Positions 14,542-21,257 of a DNA stretch of 30,074 bases are shown piece after piece. The DNA is from a virus. Each line of letters begins with the position of its first letter. Positions within the stretch are counted from its first letter, which is position 1. The position numbers and the translations under genes are program-made. The notes under the pieces were generated by a model. That model was given only the letters and a program-made list of their open reading frames with translations. It did not search any database and had not been told where the DNA came from. The stretch covers positions 1 through 30,074 of the IMG/VR virus record IMGVR_UViG_3300031851_000118; one strand, given 5' to 3'.

Positions 14542-14549
14542 TTATTTAT
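14542..14549 (-). promoter_or_regulatory. Late-type promoter (ATAAATAA) for the 313-aa virion-type gene
   Basis: Minus-strand GATAAATAA 24 bases before the ATG and overlapping the stop of the preceding gene, with AAGGAAC as ribosome site. Confidence 0.5.
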
Positions 14550-14977
14550 CATTCTTCGTTAAAGATGAACCTGTCGATTTGGTCCATATATTGAAAAGTA
14601 CGGTCTTTTGCTATCTCAAACCTAGTTTCTAACGCCATTTTACGCATTTCGTCGTTCGTTTGTTCAATGCTATGCTTATGGAACAAGCTATCCATGTAAT
14701 GTTTGCTTAATCCTGCATCTAAATCTAGTATTTCACTACACTTTGCATCATATCCTTTAGCACGAGCTTTTGCATAAGCAATGGCTCCACGCTTACTAAA
14801 TGTTTCTGCTATTCTTGTATGTGTCTTTACGTCAAACACTAAAAATCCTTGTTTCGTCTGTCTAATCACGGTGTTCTTTATACGAACACTCTTACCCTTT
14901 GCATATGGAACATGTACCCTATTAAGGCCTTCTTCCATAATACTATCTAAATCTTCAATTATACGTTTCGAGTTCAT
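14549..14977 (-). CDS. Unknown protein, 142 aa, in virion-type cluster
   Basis: An Arg/Lys-rich N-terminal half (YAKGKSVRIKNTVIRQTKQG, about residues 25-44) is followed by strands and a helical C-terminal half with many charged residues. There is no signal peptide or membrane segment. The start overlaps the preceding 71-aa gene by 23 bases, so they are translated from one message. The section RGAIAYAKARAKGYDAKCSEILDLD looks like a small alpha/beta domain that I cannot place. Its position between small structural-type genes suggests a virion or assembly role, but nothing in the sequence proves it. Confidence 0.6.
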   Translation of the reverse strand: MNSKRIIEDLDSIMEEGLNRVHVPYAKGKSVRIKNTVIRQTKQGFLVFDVKTHTRIAETFSKRGAIAYAKARAKGYDAKCSEILDLDAGLSKHYMDSLFHKHSIEQTNDEMRKMALETRFEIAKDRTFQYMDQIDRFIFNEE

Positions 14978-15170
14978 TTGCGATCACCATTGTCATACCT
15001 TTGTTAGCAACTTTTGTTACCAACGCTTTTCTAATCAAATTCTCAATAATAAATTGTTCCCTCTGAGGAAAAGCATTGAGAGGAGTAATATGAGTCATTC
15101 TATCTAGAATTTCCTGTTCCTCATTGCTTACTTGTATTGTAAATCCCTCTAGCACTTGTTTTAGTTTCAT
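14955..15170 (-). CDS. Unknown small protein, 71 aa
   Basis: The product starts MKLKQVLEGFTIQVSNEEQEI and is mostly helical with mixed charge (REQFIIENLIRKALVTKV, about residues 37-54). It overlaps the preceding gene's stop (TAATG) and the next gene's start by 23 bases. It has the size and context of short conserved proteins in the structural block of T4-like marine phages; no function is recognisable. The compact overlaps support it as a real gene. Confidence 0.6.
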   Translation of the reverse strand: MKLKQVLEGFTIQVSNEEQEILDRMTHITPLNAFPQREQFIIENLIRKALVTKVANKGMTMVIANELETYN

Positions 15171-15628
15171 TAACTTTTACCCATTTGTGCTATTGCATCA
15201 GCTTTTTGTTTTACTACATCGTCTAAGTCTTTTTTGTTATAGACAAACGACTGTGGTTCACCTGCTTTTGGTTTTGGATTCTTTAAGATGACTTGATCGC
15301 CTTGGACGTCATCTATATCAAATTCTTGTTCTTTGCCACCTGGCCCTGCTGTTGGCATTGCTAACTTGGCACCTTTTTTAAGTATGCTCTTTGTTATGTT
15401 AGCCTGTGCCTTGCCAATTGATTTCATTGCCGCTTTACCTGCACCTTTAGCTAGATTGGCTCCAGCTTTAGCACCTGCTTTCATTCCAGCAGTAGCAACT
15501 TTCATACCGGCCTTCGCGGCCGCTGTACCCATTTGAGCACCGACTCTACCAACTGCCGCCGCAATAGCCGGAACTACTTCAACAACCTGTTGTTCTTGTT
15601 TTGGTTTTGTAAACTCGTCTGCTCTCAT
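15170..15628 (-). CDS. Ala/Lys/Gly-rich basic protein, 152 aa
   Basis: Residues about 20-95 are a repetitive basic helical tract built from AKAGMKVATAGMKAGAKAGA-like units (KAGMK, TAGMKAG, KAGANLAKGAGKAAMK), similar in composition to histone H1-like or DNA-compacting proteins. The C-terminal 55 residues form a separate small domain (EFDIDDVQGDQVILKNP...FVYNKKDLDDVV). It follows two smaller Arg/Lys-rich genes and overlaps both neighbours by one or two bases. Inference: a DNA-binding or head-internal virion protein, or one that inserts in a membrane through its Ala/Gly-rich part. I cannot assign a family. Confidence 0.6.
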   Translation of the reverse strand: MRADEFTKPKQEQQVVEVVPAIAAAVGRVGAQMGTAAAKAGMKVATAGMKAGAKAGANLAKGAGKAAMKSIGKAQANITKSILKKGAKLAMPTAGPGGKEQEFDIDDVQGDQVILKNPKPKAGEPQSFVYNKKDLDDVVKQKADAIAQMGKS

Positions 15629-15957
15629 TATTTAGATCTCTTTTTAAAACTCTTTTTTCTTGTAGGCTTTTTATACCTTGCTTGTGACTGTGGCTTATTT
15701 GCCCCAGCAACTCTCTTACTTAATCCACTTGCACGTTTAGTACGAGAGGATCTGACTTGCATTGTACTACCTCTTTTAGCCTTAGCACGTTTAATATTTA
15801 ACGCACTTCCAACTCTTTTAGTTGCGTTACATGTTGCCGGCTTAGCAACAATACGCCCTTTACGTGTTCCGCTTGTACATCTGTATTTACGTACTAACTT
15901 GCCTTTTGTCTTGCCCCATATGCCGATAACGCCTTCTTTAATCTCTGCTATCTTCAT
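15628..15957 (-). CDS. Basic virion-type protein with RKYRCTSG motif, copy B
   Basis: A 109-aa protein that is about a third Lys and Arg. It starts MKIAEIKEGVIGIWGKTKGK, then has VRKYRCTSGTRKGRIVAKPATC (two Cys, about residues 24-45) and long runs of RAKAKRGST/RSSRTKRASG. The gene next upstream has the same plan: (I)WxxxxGKxVRKYRCTxGxRKGRIVxK...C, then an Arg/Lys-rich tail. The two overlap by 4 bases and are tandem paralogues. Such proteins are conserved in T4-like marine phages and probably bind DNA or capsid internals; the two Cys may form a small metal or disulfide knot. The function is inferred from composition only. Confidence 0.7.
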   Translation of the reverse strand: MKIAEIKEGVIGIWGKTKGKLVRKYRCTSGTRKGRIVAKPATCNATKRVGSALNIKRAKAKRGSTMQVRSSRTKRASGLSKRVAGANKPQSQARYKKPTRKKSFKKRSK

Positions 15958-16238
15958 CTTCTGCGTCCAGCTTTATTTAACGCTTGTACTCTGCGTGAAA
16001 CAGGATTAACACGTTTAGTTCTGCGAGCCTTACGCATCATCTTGCCGCCTATCTTAGCTCGTAAGCGTTTCATGTTAATTCTTGCTTTAATATTAGGTGC
16101 CGCAAAACATTGCGACATCTTCTTCACTATACGTCCTTTACGAGGACCTTGGGTACAACGGTACTTGCGGACTACTTTCTTTCCAGAACGTGCCCAAATT
16201 TGTTTTTCGTCTATTGATGTGACTTCACGTATCAGCAT
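15954..16238 (-). CDS. Basic virion-type protein with RKYRCTQG motif, copy A
   Basis: A 94-aa protein, very rich in Arg and Lys, with IWARSGKKVVRKYRCTQGPR in residues 14-33, a second Cys in KKMSQCF (about 39-45) and a tail of KRLRAKIGGKMMRKARRTKR. It aligns with the adjacent copy B, including the start (MLIREV... against MKIAEI...), which supports this ATG. The late-type element ATAAATAC lies only 4 bases upstream of the ATG, so either the mRNA is leaderless or transcription starts further up. No ribosome site is visible. Probable nucleic-acid-binding virion protein. Confidence 0.7.
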   Translation of the reverse strand: MLIREVTSIDEKQIWARSGKKVVRKYRCTQGPRKGRIVKKMSQCFAAPNIKARINMKRLRAKIGGKMMRKARRTKRVNPVSRRVQALNKAGRRR

Positions 16239-16242
16239 ACGT

Positions 16243-16250
16243 GTATTTAT
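16243..16250 (-). promoter_or_regulatory. Late-type element (ATAAATAC) four bases from a start codon
   Basis: Minus-strand GATAAATAC directly before ACGT-ATG of the basic protein gene. The sequence fits the local late-type consensus, but the spacing leaves no room for a leader. Confidence 0.4.
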
Positions 16251-16272
16251 CTATGTAAGTAGGGAAGTGTAA

Positions 16273-16506
16273 TTAGTTGGTAAAGTTCATTAGTATGACT
16301 ACAATAGTACTAAGTAGTCCTGCAACAATGGTTCCTGTTGCACCAATTAAAACTTTAAACATAGCTTTGTTGCCATGTGTAATATCATTATGGACATGCT
16401 CTAGCTTGTCCTCAACGCTGGCTAAACGTGACTCTAAACGTATATATCGTTGTTCGCACAAATCAACGTGTGCTTCTAAGTTCTTTTTTTCTAACGGCGT
16501 TGCCAT
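16273..16506 (-). CDS. Coiled-coil membrane protein, holin/XhlA-like, 77 aa
   Basis: Residues 5-50 form an amphipathic coiled coil (EKKNLEAHVDLCEQRYIRLE, LASVEDKLEHV), followed by one hydrophobic segment at about residues 50-73 (VLIGATGTIVAGLLSTIVVI). This is the layout of XhlA-type and similar phage membrane proteins linked to holins. The ATG has an AAAGGA site about 8 bases upstream, and a late-type promoter lies about 100 bases up. A single membrane helix with a cytoplasmic coil could help form or regulate membrane lesions at lysis, but no lysin gene lies directly next to it. Family assignment is tentative. Confidence 0.6.
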   Translation of the reverse strand: MATPLEKKNLEAHVDLCEQRYIRLESRLASVEDKLEHVHNDITHGNKAMFKVLIGATGTIVAGLLSTIVVILMNFTN

Positions 16507-16608
16507 ATATTTTATCCTTTAAACCCATTGCTCAAATGGTGATTAGTAAACTTTTCTGTTAGCCTAATGTGTTTATATGCGAGATGTTATATGTGCCTTT
16601 TTACTATA

Positions 16609-16616
16609 GTATTTAT
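16609..16616 (-). promoter_or_regulatory. Late-type promoter (ATAAATAC) for the coiled-coil membrane protein
   Basis: Minus-strand AATAAATAC at the end of the upstream gene, giving a leader of about 100 bases to the ATG at 16506. Confidence 0.5.
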
Positions 16617-16623
16617 TAGCAGT

Positions 16624-17028
16624 TTATACGTCTTTATCTACTACTTTAAAAATAATATTAATACGCTCTGAATCTTTTGTTCTGAACGCACTATTATTTA
16701 TAGTAATTGTGCTATCTAAACCAGGTATAACTGGTATTAAATCAAAGTCATCTTTTAGTGCATCAACACTTAGGGCACCTTCTTGTTCAACATCAAAACG
16801 AAACGACCATACATTATGTTTGCCCTTAAACGCTGTACCAAAGTCTTTAATATCTCTTTTTTCAACTGTGGGCTTTGTATCAAAGTATATGTTTGCTCTC
16901 ATACTCATAACTTGCTGTGCTGTATTCCAGTTAGACTGTTGATTAATCAAATGACGATCTTCAGTTTTGAACTTGTTCAATCCAGTATTGGTTATGTCTA
17001 CGAGTGTTTCAATGATGAATGTGTCCAT
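16624..17028 (-). CDS. Unknown protein, 134 aa, probable structural gene
   Basis: Starting at Met (MDTFIIETLVDITNTGLNKF), the protein is a mix of strands and short helices with conserved-looking WSFRFDVEQEG (about residues 77-87) and PVIPGLDSTITINNSAF (about 99-115). The ATG at 17028 is preferred over one at 17046, because the latter falls inside the terminator T-run and the late-type element. Even so, the element lies only 4 bases away and there is no ribosome site. The gene lies between a well-isolated small protein and a coiled-coil membrane protein, in the structural block. I do not recognise a family. Confidence 0.6.
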   Translation of the reverse strand: MDTFIIETLVDITNTGLNKFKTEDRHLINQQSNWNTAQQVMSMRANIYFDTKPTVEKRDIKDFGTAFKGKHNVWSFRFDVEQEGALSVDALKDDFDLIPVIPGLDSTITINNSAFRTKDSERINIIFKVVDKDV

Positions 17029-17032
17029 GCAT

Positions 17033-17040
17033 CTATTTAT
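17033..17040 (-). promoter_or_regulatory. Late-type element (ATAAATAG) four bases from a start codon
   Basis: Minus-strand CATAAATAGATGCATG: the element ends four bases before the preferred ATG at 17028. It follows the terminator of the preceding gene, so a new transcript is needed here. Confidence 0.35.
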
Positions 17041-17043
17041 GGC

Positions 17044-17078
17044 CATAAAAAAAGGGCCCAGTAAAAACTGAGCCCTTT
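17044..17078 (-). terminator. Strong hairpin terminator after the 112-aa gene
   Basis: A 12-position stem (17051-17062 with 17067-17078, one C/A mismatch) with an AAAA loop, followed on the minus strand by seven T. It isolates the small gene at 17105-17443. Confidence 0.88.
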
Positions 17079-17104
17079 CTAAGTTTTAATTTACGTTAGT
17101 ACTA

Positions 17105-17443
17105 TTATGCACTTACGATGAATTGTCCACCTGCAGTTACAGTTGCACCAGTCGCGTCATAGTCGCCTGATCCAGCCGCCGCACCTAAGTGTCTGATTGC
17201 CGCTTGTAAAGAAGCCGCGTCCCACTGTGTGTCGTCAACTACAATGTTTAACAATCCAGCAGTACCTTCACTGTTCATTGCGATTGGGTTAATTGCTTGT
17301 GCAATTAGTTCTAATGCTTTACCAATTCCGCCTTCAGCCGCTAATGAAGCTCCTGCGTCAACTACGTAAAATCCTAAATTTGCTGTACTATATAACGTTG
17401 CGTGTGCATGTCCTAGTCCAGTTGTTCTTGCTACTCCAGCCAT
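17105..17443 (-). CDS. Small Gly/Ala-rich protein with its own promoter and terminator, 112 aa
   Basis: The product begins MAGVARTTGLGHAHATLYST and has a hydrophobic strand (NLGFYVVDAGA), an Ala-rich helix (GIGKALELIAQAINPIAM) and a C-terminal Gly/Thr-rich part ending GGQFIVSA. It has no signal peptide. It stands alone between a late-type promoter (17523-17530), a strong ribosome site (AGGAG) and a strong terminator, the arrangement used for abundant products. Inference: an abundant virion protein such as a capsid decoration or tail component. No family is recognised from the sequence. Confidence 0.7.
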   Translation of the reverse strand: MAGVARTTGLGHAHATLYSTANLGFYVVDAGASLAAEGGIGKALELIAQAINPIAMNSEGTAGLLNIVVDDTQWDAASLQAAIRHLGAAAGSGDYDATGATVTAGGQFIVSA

Positions 17444-17522
17444 TTTATTTCTCCTATGTTATAAATGAGGTTTCCCTCGGCTCTAATGGCCACACACTTT
17501 TTCTCGTGTATTGTGGTTACTT

Positions 17523-17530
17523 TTATTTAT
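17523..17530 (-). promoter_or_regulatory. Late-type promoter (GATAAATAA) for the 112-aa gene
   Basis: Minus-strand ATAAATAA about 80 bases before the ATG. The leader between ends in AGGAG six bases from the ATG. Confidence 0.55.
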
Positions 17531-17552
17531 CCGTTTTAGGAAAATGGATGGA

Positions 17553-18425
17553 TTATCGGCTGTTTTTAGCTCTTTTTTGCAATGCTCGTAGCATTTGTAT
17601 GTATCCTGGGCCTGCTTTTACGATATCGTCTATTAATTCTACTGCTGGTAGATATGCTTTAACGAATGCAGGTGACATACTTTGACCTTTCTTTGCCGCA
17701 TCTAAAAACTTTTTAGTTCCCATTACGTTCTTTGCACCAACAATGTATCTGTATAGTGCTAGGTCTTGTGCAGTAGTTGGAACCATGTCTGGCTTACTTA
17801 CTGTAGGTTCGTTGTCTTTTACTTTAGTATCTTCAAGGTTAGCTTTTCTTGCTAGTTCTTCAAGGTACATAATAATATCACTGTTACGAAGTTTAGCTCT
17901 TGAAGCAAGTAATAGTTTAGTTACCCATTTCTTTTTATCTGCGCCACTAAGCCTATCCCAATTAGTTACTGCTCGTCTAATTGTTTTGTAATCAGTATTA
18001 GTAATTTTACAAGCACGTTCAATTGACATAAGCATTTCACTGCCTGATGTTTTGCTTGTACCTTTTAAAGTTATTAGCCATCTGTTTAATCCCATTACAG
18101 GTAAAAATGTACTAGCTCTAACTTTCTTTGCACTTTCAAAGTCTTTGAGTTTCATCATTGCATCATCGTCTCCACTAACAAAATATATTAAGTTATAGAG
18201 ATCAGTGCCATGCATCCTAAACTGTCTATAGTTTTGATTCTGTGTAGTCTTTGTTGCGTATCCTGCTACGGTACCATTGAACTCTGAAAACTTTCTTAAC
18301 AGTTCTAACACTAATGTCATCAAGTAAAGACGCTCACAACAATCTGTATAACTTAATTTAGAGTTATCAGACGTGTTGCGAGTCATCCTCGCTTCGTGTA
18401 GTTCTGTTAAAAAGTTAAGTTCCAT
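17553..18425 (-). CDS. Unknown protein, 290 aa, last gene of the nucleotidyltransferase operon
   Basis: A basic, mostly helical protein (LYLMTLVLELLRKFSEFNG, ERACKITNTDYKTIRRAVTNW, KKKWVTKLLLASRAKLRNSD) with two Cys early on (DCC near residues 28-30). It has no signal peptide, membrane helix or known catalytic motif. It is the last of five genes in the operon, overlapping the preceding gene (TAATG). Because it travels with a Pol-beta-type and a KxDG-type nucleotidyltransferase, it could take part in the same nucleic-acid process or in head assembly; the sequence does not decide. Confidence 0.65.
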   Translation of the reverse strand: MELNFLTELHEARMTRNTSDNSKLSYTDCCERLYLMTLVLELLRKFSEFNGTVAGYATKTTQNQNYRQFRMHGTDLYNLIYFVSGDDDAMMKLKDFESAKKVRASTFLPVMGLNRWLITLKGTSKTSGSEMLMSIERACKITNTDYKTIRRAVTNWDRLSGADKKKWVTKLLLASRAKLRNSDIIMYLEELARKANLEDTKVKDNEPTVSKPDMVPTTAQDLALYRYIVGAKNVMGTKKFLDAAKKGQSMSPAFVKAYLPAVELIDDIVKAGPGYIQMLRALQKRAKNSR

Positions 18426-18832
18426 TATGCGTAATTACTTCTGCGTTCTGTGTTGCCACCATCTTTCATATACTTGTCTTTAAAGATGTTGACCATTTCT
18501 TCTTGACTCTTAGCACTTAACATTTTACCTAACAGTTCGTCTTGTGCAATGTCTAATGTAAACTCACGTTTGATTGCAGGCTTAACTGCATCAGTTGTTA
18601 ACATCATTTTAAGTGTTTGTGCATGTGTAACACTAGCTTTGTATTTCTTGCCAGTTTCACTTGTTAAATGTGTAACTGGATTAGGGTTACCTCTTGAATC
18701 TAAAATCTTACCAATCTGTGTAATCATTGGCATTTGCTTAAATTCTTTATCCATATCTGCATTATCATCGTCCGCTGGGTCAAACCCTTTTTTCATGTCG
18801 GCGAAGTCGCTATCAAAATCAGATGCTTTCAT
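18425..18832 (-). CDS. Unknown acidic protein, 135 aa
   Basis: The N-terminus is Asp-rich (KASDFDSDFADMKKGFDPAD in the first 21 residues). The middle contains KILDSRGNPNPVTHLTSETG (about residues 42-61) and a helical C-terminal half (FTLDIAQDELLGKMLSAKSQ). It overlaps the ligase-like gene by 14 bases and the following gene by one, so all are co-translated. No motif is recognised. The acidic start could mimic nucleic acid or bind a basic partner such as the neighbouring 290-aa protein; this is speculation. Confidence 0.6.
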   Translation of the reverse strand: MKASDFDSDFADMKKGFDPADDDNADMDKEFKQMPMITQIGKILDSRGNPNPVTHLTSETGKKYKASVTHAQTLKMMLTTDAVKPAIKREFTLDIAQDELLGKMLSAKSQEEMVNIFKDKYMKDGGNTERRSNYA

Positions 18833-19961
18833 GTTTACTCTCCCGTTTAATTGCTCTGTTAGCTTTACTAAATTCAGAGCGGTTTACTAATTTAATATCG
18901 CCGCCTGGGTTGGCTAATACATAGCCCTCGCCACCTGGCTTCCCTGCGATAGATGCCTTAATGTCTGTTTGTTTGCTTTCCATTTGTGTAATAATGTCGT
19001 CCTTGACTTCCATTATCCCTGAAACAGTTTGCCACATTGCCTGAAACGCCTTCATGTGCGTTTTAATATACTCAATAATTTTTGCTTGTTTCTTCTTAGA
19101 TACTTTGCTAGTTGTTAACCATTGTACAAAGTCTTTACCTAAGTTGGCTAATCCTGAGTCTACTTTACTATTTGTATAAGCATAAAGTATTTGTGCAAAG
19201 TCACTAACTTGCATTTGCTGTAATGTAGCTGTGTCTAACAGACTATCAATAGCAGGACCATTCTTAGCAACAACACCTTGTAAACTTTTTAGTTTAGTTA
19301 GGTCAACCTCTGGAGCCGTTTGTGCAACTACTGGAGGTAACACTAATAGTTTTGATCCTTGGAACATGTCGTAATCTTTTAAAGGACTTTCAGCACCTGC
19401 CGCATCTACTACTCTGTGAATAACTACACCAGCTTGACTTGCTAGTATCTTCTTACCTACATCGCTGTCTGCTTGTACTGTGTAAGTTACTGTGTTAGGA
19501 GTAAACTGTAATACGCCTTTGTTGTTAGTTGGTGTATCAAAGTAAAGCATGTCGCCTTTAAAGAATCCTCTGTGTTCAATTGGAACAGCTTTTTCTGCAA
19601 TAGGAAACAGAGCTTTCATTCTACCTGCGAATGCTACATAGCCTGGTTTATCTCTGTTCTTTCCACCACTACGGTTGAGGAACATTTGCTCAAGGTCATC
19701 AGCACTTTTTGATTTGCCGTCGTATCCTTTTGCACCAAAGCCTGACTTGTCTGTAAGTATGAACTCTCCATTTTCATCGCGGCCAAAAATGACTGCGGGA
19801 GATCCATCCCATTTAATTGTTGCATTAGTATGTCCTCCTGTACCCATGCTGGCAATTGAATCCAATGCACGTTTGGCACCTGCACTACCATGGAAGAAGA
19901 TTAAGTCTTCAGCATGTTGTATTCGAGCTTCTGCTTCGTTTATTATTTCGTTAAATCTCAT
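18819..19961 (-). CDS. KxDG-type covalent nucleotidyltransferase (RNA/DNA ligase-like)
   Basis: A 380-aa protein with the order of motifs found in ATP-dependent ligases and capping enzymes. Motif I is IKWDGSPAVIFG (nucleotide-binding Lys50, Asp52, Gly53). FAGRMKALFP (about 111-120) follows, then EHRGFFKGDMLYFD (129-142), a motif-III-like strand with Glu129. GVVIHRV (178-184) is motif IV-like, and IKLVNR (about 356-361) is motif V-like near the C-terminus. The gene sits beside a Pol-beta-type nucleotidyltransferase and overlaps it by 4 bases. The protein family is widespread in T4-like marine phages but not characterised as far as I know. Activity as an RNA or DNA ligase or an AMP/GMP transferase is inferred from motifs only. 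Confidence 0.7.
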   Translation of the reverse strand: MRFNEIINEAEARIQHAEDLIFFHGSAGAKRALDSIASMGTGGHTNATIKWDGSPAVIFGRDENGEFILTDKSGFGAKGYDGKSKSADDLEQMFLNRSGGKNRDKPGYVAFAGRMKALFPIAEKAVPIEHRGFFKGDMLYFDTPTNNKGVLQFTPNTVTYTVQADSDVGKKILASQAGVVIHRVVDAAGAESPLKDYDMFQGSKLLVLPPVVAQTAPEVDLTKLKSLQGVVAKNGPAIDSLLDTATLQQMQVSDFAQILYAYTNSKVDSGLANLGKDFVQWLTTSKVSKKKQAKIIEYIKTHMKAFQAMWQTVSGIMEVKDDIITQMESKQTDIKASIAGKPGGEGYVLANPGGDIKLVNRSEFSKANRAIKRESKHESI

Positions 19962-20662
19962 TTGGGTAACTCTAGTCCGTTCTTTTCGAAGTTGTCTCTA
20001 GCGTCTTTAACTAAGTTTTCGTAGTTAGGGTCTGTTTTAATTTTTGCAATGATTGTTTCAACACTATCCATATCTTTTGCTGTAGCAGTATCGCCCATTA
20101 ATGTTTTTGCAATCTCATCTGGGTTTTTAGATATAGTTTGATTTGTAATTCTATCTACTAATCCTGCTCCACTACTAAACTTGTATCCTTGTGCTTTAGC
20201 AATACTGCTAATAAGGATCATTCTATGTTGTCCTTTGTATGGTGTGTTGTCGCCACTGCCTTTGAGTGCGAACTTCATGAACTCAGGCTCACCAAACATT
20301 AAATCTGTTTGTACATAGCCTTCTTCAGGGTTGCCATTGATTGGAGTTAGGAAGTGTACGTTGATGCCACTTTTTCTAATCCATTTTTTAAGATCGTCTC
20401 CTGGGTGATTCTTTTGTACCCATGCCGCAAGTTTAGCAACCATTTCATCTTTGGTAACTTCATCTTGGTTAACAGCAATATCCATATCGCCACTTGTACT
20501 TCTAATTCCTGTGCTACCTAATTTAAAATCTTTATGTGGTAGTCCTGTAATCTTTTCTAACCATGCAAGTGTAGGATCAACGTCAGCTTGATTGATACGC
20601 TGTGTTACAGGTTCTTTAGTCTCTGGATCTTTGAATATGTTTCCGCCTTCATTAAGAATCAT
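19958..20662 (-). CDS. Pol-beta/MNT-type nucleotidyltransferase
   Basis: A 234-aa protein. FKLGSTGIRSTSGDMDIAVN (about residues 46-65) is the hG[GS]...DhD signature of the Pol-beta superfamily, with Gly49/Ser50 and the metal-binding Asp59 and Asp61. The third carboxylate is Asp120 in GYVQTDLMFG. The ATG at 20662 has an AAGGAT site; a TTG further upstream (20695) is possible but has no ribosome site. It overlaps the preceding 91-aa gene by 11 bases and the ligase-like gene by 4. It probably adds nucleotides to RNA, protein or a small molecule. With the ligase-like neighbour, an end-repair pair (trim or add, then join) is a reasonable hypothesis. Confidence 0.75.
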   Translation of the reverse strand: MILNEGGNIFKDPETKEPVTQRINQADVDPTLAWLEKITGLPHKDFKLGSTGIRSTSGDMDIAVNQDEVTKDEMVAKLAAWVQKNHPGDDLKKWIRKSGINVHFLTPINGNPEEGYVQTDLMFGEPEFMKFALKGSGDNTPYKGQHRMILISSIAKAQGYKFSSGAGLVDRITNQTISKNPDEIAKTLMGDTATAKDMDSVETIIAKIKTDPNYENLVKDARDNFEKNGLELPK

Positions 20663-20927
20663 TGTTTGTATCCTTTTTGTTGCGTGATTCAACAATTTTA
20701 TCTACACCACGTTTGAACTTGCGAGGGTCGCCACTACGTATACTGTTAATGAATCGTCTTTCTAAGTCCGAAGCAGTTTCAGCATCGTATTGTTCTGCAA
20801 TGCGATTAAGTAAGTTAATAGAACTTTCAATAAGGTTATTACCCGTAGTTTGTACGAGTGCTTCATTGTCTGTAGTTTGTCTAAAGCTACTAAGTTCTTC
20901 TAGTATTGATCTTGTACGTTTTCTCAT
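20652..20927 (-). CDS. Small helical protein, 91 aa, first gene of the nucleotidyltransferase operon
   Basis: The product is MRKRTRSILEELSSFRQTTD followed by helices (IESSINLLNRIAEQYDAETA, DLERRFINSIRSGDPRKFKR) and a charged tail ending RNKKDTNNDS. It is basic overall and soluble. An AGGAA ribosome site and a weak late-type element (CTAAATAC, 20947-20954) precede the ATG. It overlaps the nucleotidyltransferase start. It could be a small partner of the two enzymes downstream, but no family is recognised. Confidence 0.6.
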   Translation of the reverse strand: MRKRTRSILEELSSFRQTTDNEALVQTTGNNLIESSINLLNRIAEQYDAETASDLERRFINSIRSGDPRKFKRGVDKIVESRNKKDTNNDS

Positions 20928-20946
20928 ATTATCCAGTTCCTATGTT

Positions 20947-20954
20947 GTATTTAG
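20947..20954 (-). promoter_or_regulatory. Weak late-type element (CTAAATAC) for the nucleotidyltransferase operon
   Basis: Differs by one base from the ATAAATAC seen elsewhere; 20 bases before the ATG at 20927. Confidence 0.35.
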
Positions 20955-20986
20955 TAAAGAAATAAACAAACTTGTTCATAAAGAGA

Positions 20987-21015
20987 TTGACTAAGCCGAA
21001 CACATGCTATATAGT
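20987..21015 (+). promoter_or_regulatory. Sigma70-type promoter for tRNA-Gly and tRNA-Thr
   Basis: TTGACT (20987-20992), a 17-bp spacer, then TATAGT (21010-21015). The expected start is near 21022, about 13 bases before tRNA-Gly. Confidence 0.8.
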
Positions 21016-21034
21016 ATGTATATTAAACACATGA

Positions 21035-21108
21035 GCGGGTGTTGTGTAATGGTAAGACCTTAGCCTTCCAAGCTAATGATAGGAGTTCGATTCTCCTCAC
21101 CCGCTCCA
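21035..21108 (+). tRNA. tRNA-Gly (TCC)
   Basis: Acceptor stem GCGGGTG/CACCCGC, anticodon stem TTAGC/GCTAA with loop CTTCCAA (anticodon TCC), T-arm AGGAG-TTCGATT-CTCCT, discriminator T, and an encoded CCA. The cloverleaf is complete. Confidence 0.93.
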
Positions 21109-21110
21109 AG

Positions 21111-21186
21111 GCCGGCATAGCTCAGTTGGTAGAGCAACTGATTTGTAATCAGTAGGTCCGCGGTTCGAGTCCGTGTGCCGGCACCA
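21111..21186 (+). tRNA. tRNA-Thr (TGT)
   Basis: Acceptor stem GCCGGCA/TGCCGGC, anticodon stem ACTGA/TCAGT with loop TTTGTAA (anticodon TGT), standard D-arm CTCAGTTGGTAGAG and T-arm with TTCGAGT, discriminator A, and an encoded CCA. It begins two bases after tRNA-Gly and is co-transcribed with it. Confidence 0.95.
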
Positions 21187-21194
21187 CTTTTAGG

Positions 21195-21223
21195 TTGACA
21201 ACCGTCAATTCCTATGTTACATT
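21195..21223 (+). promoter_or_regulatory. Sigma70-type promoter for the small-protein/aaRS run
   Basis: TTGACA (21195-21200), a 17-bp spacer, then TACATT (21218-21223), followed by an AAAGGAG ribosome site and the ATG at 21258. Confidence 0.75.
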
Positions 21224-21257
21224 AGTCGTACGTATAGACAAGCAAAAGGAGACTCTT

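Noticed and set aside
17029-17046. Upstream ATG at 17046 for the 134-aa gene
   Set aside because: It would put the start in the terminator T-run with no ribosome site and overlap the late-type element; the ATG at 17028 is preferred.
20663-20695. TTG start at 20695 for the Pol-beta-type enzyme
   Set aside because: There is an ATG at 20662 with an AAGGAT ribosome site; the TTG has none and lies deep in the preceding gene.
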